Position numbers and translations under genes: made by a program. Below are positions 51,009 to 59,168 of a stretch of DNA of 64,000 nt, one piece after another. The notes below the pieces were generated by a model. The model did not search any database. It was not told where the DNA came from and saw nothing but the letters and a program-made list of their open reading frames with translations. The DNA is taken from contig JACPNX010000038.1 of the NCBI GenBank assembly GCA_016185275.1, positions 1-64,000 of the forward strand, given 5' to 3'. Source of the stretch: Actinomycetota bacterium (lineage in GTDB: Bacteria; Actinomycetota; Acidimicrobiia; Acidimicrobiales; Iamiaceae). Each line of letters starts with the position of its first letter. Position 1 is the stretch's first letter.

Positions 51009-52289
51009 CTACAGCACCGTCTGGCCCGGGCCCGCGCGGAACAGGTCGAGCTCCGTGTAGGCCTTGCCGAGGACCGCGGCCGGATCGGCGCCGAGCCAAC
51101 GGGCGAGCACCGACGCGTAGACCCGGCGGAAGTCGACGGTCGTCTTCAGGTCGCCGCGGGTGTCGAGGTCGGTGAGCGAGGGACGCGTGCCGTAGAGGCC
51201 GCCCTTGACGTTCGGTCCGAGCACGAACATCGTGCTGGCCCCGCCGTGGTCCGTCCCCCTGGAGCTGTTCTGCTCGACGCGGCGACCGAACTCGGAGTAG
51301 GTGACGATCACGACCTGGTCCGCCCACACCGGGTCGAGGGTGGTGAAGAAGCGGGAGATGGCCCGGTCGAGGTCGGTCAGGACACCCGCGTGGGCGTTGA
51401 GCTGGTCGTCGTGGGTGTCGAACGACCCGAACGAGGCCGACACCACCTTCACGCCGAGGTTCAGGTTGATGAGCCGGGCGGCGAGGTCGAGCTGCGGGGT
51501 CAGCACCCCGCTCGGAGGGGTCGCTCCGGATGGGAACAGCGGCGCCACGGTGGATGCCCGGTTGATCGCCGCGGTGTCGTTGGCCGCCAGCGCGTCGCCC
51601 CACGGCCCGAGCCCCGTCGGCGCCGCGCCGTAGGCGGCGATGCTCCAGAACATCCGCCGCTCCCACTCCTGTGCCCGGTTGGCGCCGAACGGCTGGCCCG
51701 ACGCCGGCAGCGCGGTCACCGCGGCACGGGTGCCGACCACCTGGAGGGGGATCGACGATCCGAGCACGACGCCGCGCAGACCGTCGCTGCCGTCGGCCAG
51801 CGTGTCGAGGTAGCGGCCGATCCAGCCGGTGCTCCGGTCCGTGCCCGACGAGGTCCCGGCCATCCAGGTGGCCGTCGAGGAGAAGTGGCTGAGGTCGCCG
51901 TCGGTCTTGCCGGCGCCCTGCACGATGGCCAACCGACCCTGGTCCCACTGCGCCTTGAGCCCGGTGAGGGCGGGGTGCAGGCCGAGGCCGCGGGCCAGCG
52001 GCAGGGCCGCCGGTGCGAGGTTGATCTGCGGCCGTACCGCCCGGTACGCCGCGTCGGTCATCGGGATGACGGTGTTCAGGCCGTCGTTGCCGCCGACGAG
52101 CTGGACGAGCACGAGGATCGGGTCGGCGGGGCCGAGCGGTTCGGCGGCGCGGGCGATGCCGCCGAGAGGCCCGTTGAGCAGTGTGGCGGTGCCGCCGGTG
52201 GCCAGCGCGGCCTGGAGGAAGCGCCGCCGGGAGAGGGAGAGCCCTTCCGTCGCGCCTGTGCGCACCGGGTGGCTGGCGTCGGCGGTCAT
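51009..52289 (-). CDS. DUF1501 protein, Tat-exported
   Basis: 426 aa. A twin-arginine signal S-R-R-R-F-L-Q-A-A-L-A-T-G-G near residues 20-33 predicts export of a folded protein. The mature part has the DUF1501 boxes V-Q-L-V-G-G-N-D-G-L-N, S-H-F-S-S-T-A-T-W and T-Y-S-E-F-G-R-R-V-E-Q-N-S-S-R-G-T-D-H-G-G, a metal-dependent alkaline-phosphatase/sulfatase-like fold by family knowledge. Activity is unknown. It is translationally coupled (ATGA) to the DUF1800 gene, its constant partner. Confidence 0.88.
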   Translation of the reverse strand: MTADASHPVRTGATEGLSLSRRRFLQAALATGGTATLLNGPLGGIARAAEPLGPADPILVLVQLVGGNDGLNTVIPMTDAAYRAVRPQINLAPAALPLARGLGLHPALTGLKAQWDQGRLAIVQGAGKTDGDLSHFSSTATWMAGTSSGTDRSTGWIGRYLDTLADGSDGLRGVVLGSSIPLQVVGTRAAVTALPASGQPFGANRAQEWERRMFWSIAAYGAAPTGLGPWGDALAANDTAAINRASTVAPLFPSGATPPSGVLTPQLDLAARLINLNLGVKVVSASFGSFDTHDDQLNAHAGVLTDLDRAISRFFTTLDPVWADQVVIVTYSEFGRRVEQNSSRGTDHGGASTMFVLGPNVKGGLYGTRPSLTDLDTRGDLKTTVDFRRVYASVLARWLGADPAAVLGKAYTELDLFRAGPGQTVL

Positions 52290-53596
52290 GCGAGCAGTGC
52301 CTCCGGCGACAGGGCGACGAGCGGGATGCCGTTGGGACGGATCGACCACGACGGCGCGCCCGGCTGCTTCAAGCCGTTGGCCCAGTTGGTCACGATGGTG
52401 CGGGTCCGGGGGGACGGCGACTCGATGCCGAAGGTGGCGAGCAGCGTGCCGGCGATCTCGGCCGGCGTCTTCGCCGGCAGGTCGGCGAAGAGCCGGTAGG
52501 GACCGCTGTCGTCGGTGGCGAGCCAGCGGACGTAGCCGGCGAAGGAGCCCCGTGCCCACAGCCCGCTCGTGGAGATCCAGTAGGCGTTGGGCTTCCAGCC
52601 CGAAACGTTCGGTGGTGCGAACGGCACGTGACCCATCGCCCCCACGAACCAGTCGGGATGCGCGTCGGCGGCGCTGATCCCCAGCGAGCGCAGGATCAGC
52701 ACGATCCACTCGATCGGGCTGCGGACCAGCCCGCCGCGCACGGCCGGCGAGCGGAACTCCGGGTGCAAGAAGATGGCCCGCACCAGGGCCTTGAGGTCCT
52801 GGCGGGCGGCGCCGAAGGCCTTGGCCAGGTCGGCGACGATCGTCGCCGAGGGGTCCGGGGTGGCGAGGAAGGACCAGAGCTCGGCCGCGATGAAGCGCGC
52901 CGACACGAAGCGCTTCGACCCGCGGATGATCTCGGTGATGGTCTCCGGACCGTTCCAGGCCCTGGTGATGCCGAACAGCGTCTTGTCGCCCGCATCGTGG
53001 CGGTCCGGGTGGAACTCGTAGCTCGTGCCCGCGCGGTCGAGGCCGTGACCGGTCCAGGCGCGCGCCATGGCGATCACGTCCGCCTCGCCGAAGGTGTGGT
53101 TGCCCATGGTGAACATCTCCATGAGCTCGCGGGCGAAGTTCTCGTTCTCGACGCCGGCCACGTTCGTGGCGTTGTCGAGGTAGACGAGCATGGCGGGGTG
53201 GACGGCCATCGCCTGGGCGAGGTCGTGGAAGTCGCCCAGCGCCCGTTGGCGGTACAGGTCGATCTGGTCGAAGAGCAGCTCGATCGGCACCTTGTCGGTG
53301 CTGCTCGCGAAGTGACCGTGCCAGAACAACGTGAGCTTCTCGACGATCGGTGCCGGTGTGGTCCTCATCCGCTCGATCCACCACTGCGTGCACGCGACCC
53401 AGCGGGTGTACGCGTCCTTGGCCGGATCGGTCAGCTCCGCGGGCGGGACCACGGGCGGCGCGGCCGAGGTGTCGAGCACCCGCTCGACCGCGTCCGCCCA
53501 CGTGGCGGCGGTGGCCAGGTCGTCGATCTCGGCGAGCGTCCCGCCGAAGCCGGCCCGGCGCAGCAGCAGGGCGGCATCGGCGCGGGGGATGGCCAT
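52286..53596 (-). CDS. DUF1800 protein
   Basis: 436 aa. It begins A-L-L-L-R-R-A-G-F-G-G, the family start, and carries W-H-G-H-F, N-F-A-R-E-L-M-E-M-F-T-M-G, A-R-A-W-T-G-H-G and P-P-N-V-S-G-W, the diagnostic DUF1800 boxes. ATG at 53596 has GGAGG 5 nt upstream, preferred over an upstream GTG. The DUF1800-DUF1501 pair is widespread but its job is not established; it may be a cell-surface complex. First gene of the pair; promoter lies in the repeat-rich region upstream. Confidence 0.88.
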   Translation of the reverse strand: MAIPRADAALLLRRAGFGGTLAEIDDLATAATWADAVERVLDTSAAPPVVPPAELTDPAKDAYTRWVACTQWWIERMRTTPAPIVEKLTLFWHGHFASSTDKVPIELLFDQIDLYRQRALGDFHDLAQAMAVHPAMLVYLDNATNVAGVENENFARELMEMFTMGNHTFGEADVIAMARAWTGHGLDRAGTSYEFHPDRHDAGDKTLFGITRAWNGPETITEIIRGSKRFVSARFIAAELWSFLATPDPSATIVADLAKAFGAARQDLKALVRAIFLHPEFRSPAVRGGLVRSPIEWIVLILRSLGISAADAHPDWFVGAMGHVPFAPPNVSGWKPNAYWISTSGLWARGSFAGYVRWLATDDSGPYRLFADLPAKTPAEIAGTLLATFGIESPSPRTRTIVTNWANGLKQPGAPSWSIRPNGIPLVALSPEALLA

Positions 53597-53678
53597 CGGT
53601 CCTCCATCGGCGACCGGGTGCACGCTCTGAAGCGCTTACCGGCAGGTAGGCCGCCCCGATCGACCGCGCTGGTGTCAT

Positions 53679-53804
53679 CCGTTCTGAGTACCCGGGACGT
53701 CGTCCGGGGCAGGGATTCGCACTCAGTTCGGACGTCCGGGCCGGCCCTGCGGTTCTGGATGCGTACGCGGCCCAGTGGCGTCGGGATCTGCGATCAGAAC
53801 GGGC
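53679..53804. repeat. Cluster B of CCGTTCTGAGTGCG-type elements
   Basis: Four copies in 126 bp: CCGTTCTGAGTA at 53679-53690, CGCACTCAGTTCGG at 53718-53731 (minus), CGGTTCTGGATGCG at 53750-53763, and GATCAGAACGGG at 53792-53803 (minus, the second subtype). The same two subtypes occur at 30132-30243. It lies between divergent DUF1800 and miaA units and holds no gene. Confidence 0.75.
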
Positions 53805-53842
53805 ACGCATCCCTCGCAGGAGCACCTGGGAGACTGCGGGCG

Positions 53843-53920
53843 ATGACCACCGTCGACCCTCCCGGGATCACCGAGCTCCTGCTGCTGCTGCTCGTCGGGG
53901 CGCTCGGTGTGCGGCGGTGA
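53843..53920 (+). CDS. Short leader-like peptide overlapping miaA
   Basis: 25 aa from ATG 53843 to TGA 53920: M-T-T-V-D-P-P-G-I-T-E-L-L-L-L-L-L-V-G-A-L-G-V-R-R. Its stop overlaps the miaA GTG (GTGA), so ribosomes finishing it could start miaA. GGGAG lies about 10 nt upstream. The run of six leucines is either a tiny membrane helix or a feature of a leader peptide. It may simply be chance, but the coupling geometry is the one used throughout this window. Confidence 0.45.
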   Translation: MTTVDPPGITELLLLLLVGALGVRR

Positions 53921-54996
53921 GGTCGGGCCACGCTGCTCCGGTCGGACCTCGGCACCTCGCCATCGTCGGCCCGACCGCTTCGGGCAAGTCGGCGCTGGCC
54001 CTCGCCGTGGCCCGGCGCCGTCCCGAGCTCGAGATCGTGAGCGTGGACTCGATGCAGGTGTACCGGGGGATGGACATCGGCACCGCCAAGCCGTCCGCCG
54101 CCGAGCGGGCGGAGGTCCGCCACCACCTCCTCGACGTCGTGGACCCCTGGCAGGAGTTCGCCGTGGCCGAGTACCAGCGCGCCTTCCGGGCCGCGCTCGC
54201 CGACATCGAAGCCCGCGGCCGCCGCGCCCTGCTCGTGGGCGGGACCGGCCTGTACCTGCGCGCCGTGATCGACGACCTCGCCATCCCGGGGCAGTACCCC
54301 GACGTGCGCGCCCGGCTCGAGGCCGATCCCGACACCGCGGGCCTGCACCGCCGGCTGACCGAGCTCGACCCGGTGGCCGCCGGGCGGATGGAGCCGACCA
54401 ACCGCCGGCGGGTCGTCCGGGCGCTCGAGGTGACCATCGGGTCCGGCCGACCGTTCTCGTCCTACGGGCCCGGGCTCGACGCCCACCCGCCCAGCCGCTT
54501 CCTGCAGGTCGGCGTCGACCTGCCCCGCGACGTGGTGGCCGAGCGCATCGAGCGCCGCTACGGCGAGCAGCTCGCCGCGGGCTTCGTCGAGGAGGTGCGC
54601 GCCCTGACCGCGCTGGCCCGGCCCCTGTCGCGCACCGCCGCGCAGGCCCTCGGCTACAGGGAACTGCTGGGCCACGTTCGCCGCGGTGTACCCCTGGACG
54701 ACGCGGTCGAGCTCGCGGTCCGCCGCACCCGGCGCTTCGCGCGCCGCCAGCGCGCCTGGTTCGGCCGCGACCCGCGGATCCGCTGGCTCGGGGTCGCTGC
54801 CGACCCGCTCGAGGCGCTCGACGCCGCCGACCGCCTCGCCGGCGCGGTGCTCGCCGGCACGGACGACGGCACGGACGACGGCACGGGCGACGGCACGGAC
54901 GCCGGCACGGACGCCGGCACCGGCGACGGCACGGACGACGTGGCCGAATCGCAGGAGGAGACGAGCGCCGCGGCTGCGAGACTGGCACGGCCATGA
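53917..54996 (+). CDS. miaA: tRNA dimethylallyltransferase
   Basis: 359 aa; adds the isopentenyl group to A37 of tRNAs reading U-starting codons, making MiaB's substrate. P-loop G-P-T-A-S-G-K-S at 18-25, then D-S-M-Q-V-Y-R-G-M-D-I-G-T-A-K-P and L-V-G-G-T-G-L-Y. The C-terminal 45 residues are an extra Gly/Thr/Asp-rich tail from a 12-bp tandem repeat. The stop overlaps dapF (ATGA). Confidence 0.95.
   Translation: MRSGHAAPVGPRHLAIVGPTASGKSALALAVARRRPELEIVSVDSMQVYRGMDIGTAKPSAAERAEVRHHLLDVVDPWQEFAVAEYQRAFRAALADIEARGRRALLVGGTGLYLRAVIDDLAIPGQYPDVRARLEADPDTAGLHRRLTELDPVAAGRMEPTNRRRVVRALEVTIGSGRPFSSYGPGLDAHPPSRFLQVGVDLPRDVVAERIERRYGEQLAAGFVEEVRALTALARPLSRTAAQALGYRELLGHVRRGVPLDDAVELAVRRTRRFARRQRAWFGRDPRIRWLGVAADPLEALDAADRLAGAVLAGTDDGTDDGTGDGTDAGTDAGTGDGTDDVAESQEETSAAAARLARP
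54856..54939 (+). repeat. 12-bp in-frame tandem repeat in miaA (7 copies)
   Basis: Seven consecutive copies of GGCACGGACGAC with single-base variants, encoding G-T-D-D, G-T-G-D and G-T-D-A units at the C-terminus. Confidence 0.9.
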
Positions 54997-55868
54997 CCAC
55001 CGCCGCACCCGTCGCCCTCGCCAAGCACCACGGACTCGGCAACGACTTCCTCGTCGCGCTGGGCACGGCCGGCGACCTGGTGGGCATCGGCGCCGGCGAG
55101 GCGCGGCGCTGGTGTGATCGGCGCCGCGGCATCGGTGCCGACGGGCTGCTGCTCGGCGTGCTGGGCGAGCCGGATTGGGACCTCGTCATGCGCCTGCACA
55201 ACGCCGACGGCTCGGTGGCCGAGATGAGCGGCAACGGGATCCGCTGCCTGGCCCATGCCGAGCTCCGCCGCCGGGGCGCGCCGGAGGAGCTGACGCTGCG
55301 CGTCCTCACCGGGGGAGGGCCGCGCACCGTGGACGTGCGGCCCTCGCCGTCGGCACGCGCCACCGAGGTCGAGGCCAGTGTCGACATGGGCGAGGCCCGG
55401 CCCGGGCCGGCCCCGACCGGCGACGAGCCGCTGCCGGGGAGCGTTGCGCCCGCCGCCTCGGGCTGCGGCGCCGCGCTCGGACTGCGCATCAAGGAGGAGG
55501 CGACGGTCGACGTCGGCAACCCGCACCTGGTGCGCTGGGTCGAGGGCGACCTCGACGCGCTGGACTGGGTCGAGCGCTCCGCCGCGGACTCGGCCCGCTT
55601 CCCCGGAGGCGTCAACGTCCACTGGATGCAGCCCACGGCGGGCGACCCGGGTGCGCTCGACCTGCGCGTCTGGGAGCGCGGCGTCGGCCCCACGGCGGCG
55701 TGCGGCACGGGAGCCGTGGCGGCGGCGTGGGCCGCGCGCCGCTGGGGAGTGGTCGGCGAGCGGGTCGTCGTGCACATGCCGGGGGGCGACGTGGAGGTGG
55801 CGCTCGGAGATCGCCTCACGCTGTCCGGTCCGTCGGTGTTCGTGGCCGACGTGGTCGTGCCGCGGTGA
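54993..55868 (+). CDS. dapF: Diaminopimelate epimerase
   Basis: 291 aa; converts LL- to meso-diaminopimelate for lysine and peptidoglycan. Both catalytic cysteines are present, Cys85 in S-G-N-G-I-R-C and the second in A-A-C-G-T-G-A-V. The N-terminus has K-H-H-G-L-G-N-D-F. ATG overlaps the miaA stop and its own stop overlaps hflX (GTGA); miaA-dapF-hflX is a conserved actinobacterial order. Confidence 0.95.
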   Translation: MTTAAPVALAKHHGLGNDFLVALGTAGDLVGIGAGEARRWCDRRRGIGADGLLLGVLGEPDWDLVMRLHNADGSVAEMSGNGIRCLAHAELRRRGAPEELTLRVLTGGGPRTVDVRPSPSARATEVEASVDMGEARPGPAPTGDEPLPGSVAPAASGCGAALGLRIKEEATVDVGNPHLVRWVEGDLDALDWVERSAADSARFPGGVNVHWMQPTAGDPGALDLRVWERGVGPTAACGTGAVAAAWAARRWGVVGERVVVHMPGGDVEVALGDRLTLSGPSVFVADVVVPR

Positions 55869-57331
55869 GCGGCGACCCGCCGGTGCGGCCGGGACCGTCC
55901 GCGCCGTTCGGGCCCGAAGGCGGGCAGGTCCGGCCCGACGGCGCCGACGGCGCGCACGGTGCGGACGGCGCGGACGGCGCGCACGGTGCGGACGGCGCGG
56001 ACGGCTCCCACCGCGGCGGCTTCGGCGACTTCGGCGGCGAGCGCGGGGCGTTCATCGAGCGCACCTTCCGGGAGCGGATCGTCCTCGCCGGCGTCACCCT
56101 CCCTCCATCCACGGACGAGGACACGGAGGCCAGCCTCGACGAGCTGACGCAGCTGGTCGACACTGCGGGCGCCGACGTCCTCGAGCGGGTCGTGCAGCGC
56201 CGCCGGGCTCCCGACCCCGCCACCTTCGTGGGCCGGGGCAAGGCCGAGGAGCTGCGCGACGTCGCCGTCGCCCTCGACTCGGACACGGTCGTGTTCGACG
56301 ACGAGCTGACCCCGGCCCAGCAGTTCAACCTGGAGAAGGTGCTCGGCCGCACGGCCATCGACCGCACCGCCGTGATCCTCGACATCTTCGCCCAGAACGC
56401 GTCGAGCCAGGAGGGCAAGGCACAGGTCGAGCTGGCGCTCCTCCGCTACCGCCTGCCCCGCCTGCGGGGCCGCCGCGGCACGCTGAGCCAGCAGGCGGGC
56501 GGGATCGGTACCCGCGGCCCGGGCGAGACCCAGCTCGAGGTCGACCGGCGCCGCATCCTGCGCCGCATCCACAAGCTCGAAGCGGACCTGCGCGAGATCA
56601 GCCAGCACCGCGACGTGCAGGCCAAGGCCCGGCACCGGAGCCGGGCGCAGCGGGTCGCCATCGTCGGCTACACGAACGCCGGCAAGTCGACCCTGCTGAA
56701 CCGCCTCACCGGCGCCGGCGTGCTCGTCGAGGACCGCCTCTTCGCCACGCTCGACGCCACGACCCGGCGCCTCCAGCTTCCCGGCGGCGAGGCGGTGCTG
56801 CTGACCGACACCGTCGGCTTCGTGCGCAAGCTGCCCCACCAGCTCGTCGAGGCGTTCACCAGCACGCTGCGGGTGGCAGCCGACGCGCATCTCCTCGTCC
56901 ATGTCGTCGACGCGTCGTCGGCCGATCCCGACGGTCAGATCGCGGCGGTCCGCGACGTGCTGGTCGAGATCGGTGCGGCGGAGGTCCCCGAGCTGCTCTG
57001 CTTCAACAAGGCCGATCGCGTCGCGCCGCACGACGCCGACCGGCTGGTCGAGCGCCACCCCGGTTCGGTCGCCATCTCGGCGACCACGGGCGCGGGCGTC
57101 GAGCACCTGCTGCACACCGTCGGCGACCGCGTCCGGTCGGCCACCGCGCCCGTCGAGCTGCTGGTGCCGTTCGAGCGGGGCGACGTGCTCGCCGAGGTCC
57201 ACCGCGAGGGTGAGGTCCTGTCCGAAGCGGCGACCGACGGCGGCATGCGCCTGCGCGTGCGTCTCGACGAGGCGGCGGCCGGTCGGCTCGCGGCGTGGGC
57301 CGTCGACGGAGCGCGCCCGAGCGGCGGGTAG
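55865..57331 (+). CDS. hflX: Ribosome-associated GTPase HflX
   Basis: 488 aa. After a collagen-like N-terminal stretch of G-A-D and G-A-H triplets (about 27-55, from a 27-bp repeat) comes the HflX N-terminal domain (F-V-G-R-G-K-A-E-E-L, F-D-D-E-L-T-P-A-Q-Q-F-N-L-E), the G-T-R-G-P-G-E-T-Q-L-E linker, and the GTPase: G1 G-Y-T-N-A-G-K-S-T, G3 D-T-V-G-F, G4 N-K-A-D. HflX splits or rescues stalled ribosomes. Confidence 0.94.
   Translation: MSGDPPVRPGPSAPFGPEGGQVRPDGADGAHGADGADGAHGADGADGSHRGGFGDFGGERGAFIERTFRERIVLAGVTLPPSTDEDTEASLDELTQLVDTAGADVLERVVQRRRAPDPATFVGRGKAEELRDVAVALDSDTVVFDDELTPAQQFNLEKVLGRTAIDRTAVILDIFAQNASSQEGKAQVELALLRYRLPRLRGRRGTLSQQAGGIGTRGPGETQLEVDRRRILRRIHKLEADLREISQHRDVQAKARHRSRAQRVAIVGYTNAGKSTLLNRLTGAGVLVEDRLFATLDATTRRLQLPGGEAVLLTDTVGFVRKLPHQLVEAFTSTLRVAADAHLLVHVVDASSADPDGQIAAVRDVLVEIGAAEVPELLCFNKADRVAPHDADRLVERHPGSVAISATTGAGVEHLLHTVGDRVRSATAPVELLVPFERGDVLAEVHREGEVLSEAATDGGMRLRVRLDEAAAGRLAAWAVDGARPSGG
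55952..56005 (+). repeat. 27-bp in-frame tandem repeat in hflX (2 copies)
   Basis: Two perfect 27-nt copies starting GCGCACGGTGCGGACGGC, themselves built of 9-nt G-A-H/G-A-D units, giving a collagen-like GXX tract. Confidence 0.85.
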
Positions 57332-57334
57332 CCT
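57329..57334 (+). promoter_or_regulatory. -10 hexamer of the prephenate-dehydratase-like gene
   Basis: TAGCCT, starting in the hflX stop codon, ends 9 nt before the ATG at 57344. Confidence 0.4.
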
Positions 57335-57343
57335 CGGCCGGCC

Positions 57344-58303
57344 ATGCGATCGGCCGTGCTGCTCCATCTCACCTCCGAACGGGTGCCGTCCCAGCTCGCC
57401 GTCGGGCGCCTCACCACCGTCGTGCCCAGCGAGGTGCTGGCCATGGCGACGGTCGGGGAGATCCTCGAGACGGTCGAGCACACACCGGGCTGCGTGGGGC
57501 TCCTCCCGGTCGAGGACTCCTTCGAGGGCGAGGACACCGCGGTGCTCGACCGGCTCGTGTTCGAGACGTCCGGGGTGTTCGTGTGCGAGGAGGTGGTCGT
57601 CTCCGAATCGCTCGGCGCCTTCCGGCTCCGCGCCGAGACGCCCGAGCAGCTGCGCACCGCCGTGAGCCACCCCCGCGCCATCGAGCACTCGCACCGGTTC
57701 GTGCGCGAGCACGGTCTGGCCACCCGCTTCGTCGGCTCCATCGACGAGGCCTGCAAGCTGGTGGCCGAGTCGGGCGACCCGACGCTCGTCGCGCTGGCGC
57801 CGTCCGATGCCGCCGAGCGGGCCGGTCTGGTCCCGGTGGCGACGTCCGTGGTGGACGTGCCCGACGCCCGGACGCGGCTCTTCCTCGTGAGCCAGGACGT
57901 CGCCGAACCGACCGGGCGGGACAAGACCACGCTGGTGCTGACCCAGCCCACCGACCGGTCGGGCAGTCTCGTGCGCTACCTGCAGGCGTTCTCCGCTCAC
58001 GACGTGAACCTCGTCAGCCTCCACAGCCGGCCCATCGCGCGCGCGGCCGGCTCCTACTGCTTCCTCGCCACCGCCGAGGCCCACGTCCACGACGCCACCA
58101 TGCGCGGCGCCATCGAGGCGCTGTGGGAGGCCGGCGCCCACATCAAGCTGCTCGGGTCGTACCCCGAGTGGGAGGGGGAGCAGGTGCTGGCGCCGTTCGA
58201 CGTCGCCCCGCTGGCGTCGGTGGGTCCGGACTCGCCGGATGAGGCGCGGTCGCGGCTCCTGCGCGCGGACGGCGCTCCGGCGCCAGCCGGGTCGCGCACC
58301 TGA
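57344..58303 (+). CDS. Degenerate prephenate-dehydratase-like protein with ACT domain
   Basis: 319 aa, colinear with the PheA encoded directly downstream but changed at key points. The opening Y-L-G-P-E-G-T-F is absent (V-L-L-H-L-T-S-E-R here), the P-I-E-N-S box is P-V-E-D-S, and the catalytic T-R-F is T-R-L. The C-terminal ACT domain is well kept (D-K-T-T-L-V-L, S-L-H-S-R-P, S-Y-C-F-L). It probably lacks normal dehydratase activity and may be a regulatory partner of PheA or have a new substrate. The gene pair overlaps in function and is 10 nt apart. Confidence 0.75.
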   Translation: MRSAVLLHLTSERVPSQLAVGRLTTVVPSEVLAMATVGEILETVEHTPGCVGLLPVEDSFEGEDTAVLDRLVFETSGVFVCEEVVVSESLGAFRLRAETPEQLRTAVSHPRAIEHSHRFVREHGLATRFVGSIDEACKLVAESGDPTLVALAPSDAAERAGLVPVATSVVDVPDARTRLFLVSQDVAEPTGRDKTTLVLTQPTDRSGSLVRYLQAFSAHDVNLVSLHSRPIARAAGSYCFLATAEAHVHDATMRGAIEALWEAGAHIKLLGSYPEWEGEQVLAPFDVAPLASVGPDSPDEARSRLLRADGAPAPAGSRT

Positions 58304-58313
58304 GCAGGCGCCG

Positions 58314-59168
58314 GTGACCGTCGTCGAGTACCTCGGGCCGGAGGGCACCTTCGCCCACGCCGCCACCGACCTCCTGCGCACGGTGGGCCACGACGGCCCC
58401 GCGCCCTCGGTGGACCTCGTCCCGCGAGCCACCGTGGCCGAGATCATCCACGACGTCGACGACGGTCGCTGCGACCACGGGCTGGTGCCCATCGAGAACT
58501 CCGTGGACGGCGGCGTCACCGGCACCATCGACGTCCTCGTGTTCGAGACGGAACGGGTGCGCCTCCGCGAGGAGGTCGTCGTGCCGGTGTCGTTCGGCGC
58601 GCACCGCCGCGCCGAGTTCGCCGACCAGCCGATGACCACCGTGCTCAGCCATCCCGTCGGCCTGGCCCAGTGCCGGCGCTTCGCGGCCCGTCACGGCCTG
58701 GACGTGCGGTCGACCGACTCCACCGCCGAGGCGTGCCGCGCCGTCGCCGCCTCGGCCGATCCGGGCCTCGTCGCGGTCGCCTCGGCCAAGGCCGCGGCGC
58801 TGGCCGGACTCGTCACGGTCGAGCACGGCGTCGAGGACCATCCCGGTGCATCGACGCGCTTCGCGCTCGTGTCGTGCGCGGGCGTCGGGCCCACCGGCGA
58901 CGACAAGACCACGATCGTCGTGATCCCGCCCTCGGAAGGCGTCGGTGTGCTGCTCGGCATCCTCCAGCCCATCTCCGAGGCCGGCGTGAACATCTCGAAC
59001 ATCACCAGCCGGCCGCTGCGGCCGCGTCTGGGCGAGTACTGCTTCGTGCTCACCCTCGACCGCCACGAGACCGACCCGGGGGTCGTCGAGGCGCTGGCCC
59101 GGCTGCGGGGTTCGGGCTGCACGGTGCGCCCCCTCGGCTCGTATCCCGCGTGGCGGGGCGAGCGGTGA
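58314..59168 (+). CDS. pheA: Prephenate dehydratase
   Basis: 284 aa; converts prephenate to phenylpyruvate. Y-L-G-P-E-G-T-F near the N-terminus, L-V-P-I-E-N-S-V-D-G-G-V, and catalytic T-R-F in A-S-T-R-F-A-L-V. The ACT domain (about 200-280) with N-I-S-N-I-T-S-R-P is the phenylalanine feedback site (the E-S-R-P box reads T-S-R-P). GTG start; stop overlaps tyrA (GTGA). Confidence 0.94.
   Translation: MTVVEYLGPEGTFAHAATDLLRTVGHDGPAPSVDLVPRATVAEIIHDVDDGRCDHGLVPIENSVDGGVTGTIDVLVFETERVRLREEVVVPVSFGAHRRAEFADQPMTTVLSHPVGLAQCRRFAARHGLDVRSTDSTAEACRAVAASADPGLVAVASAKAAALAGLVTVEHGVEDHPGASTRFALVSCAGVGPTGDDKTTIVVIPPSEGVGVLLGILQPISEAGVNISNITSRPLRPRLGEYCFVLTLDRHETDPGVVEALARLRGSGCTVRPLGSYPAWRGER

Noticed and set aside
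53723-58639. A 1638-codon open frame on the minus strand opposite miaA, dapF, hflX and the PheA-like gene
   Set aside because: It is Arg/Gly/Pro-rich with no domain, has no ribosome site, and lies entirely opposite well-identified genes; long antisense frames are expected at this GC content.
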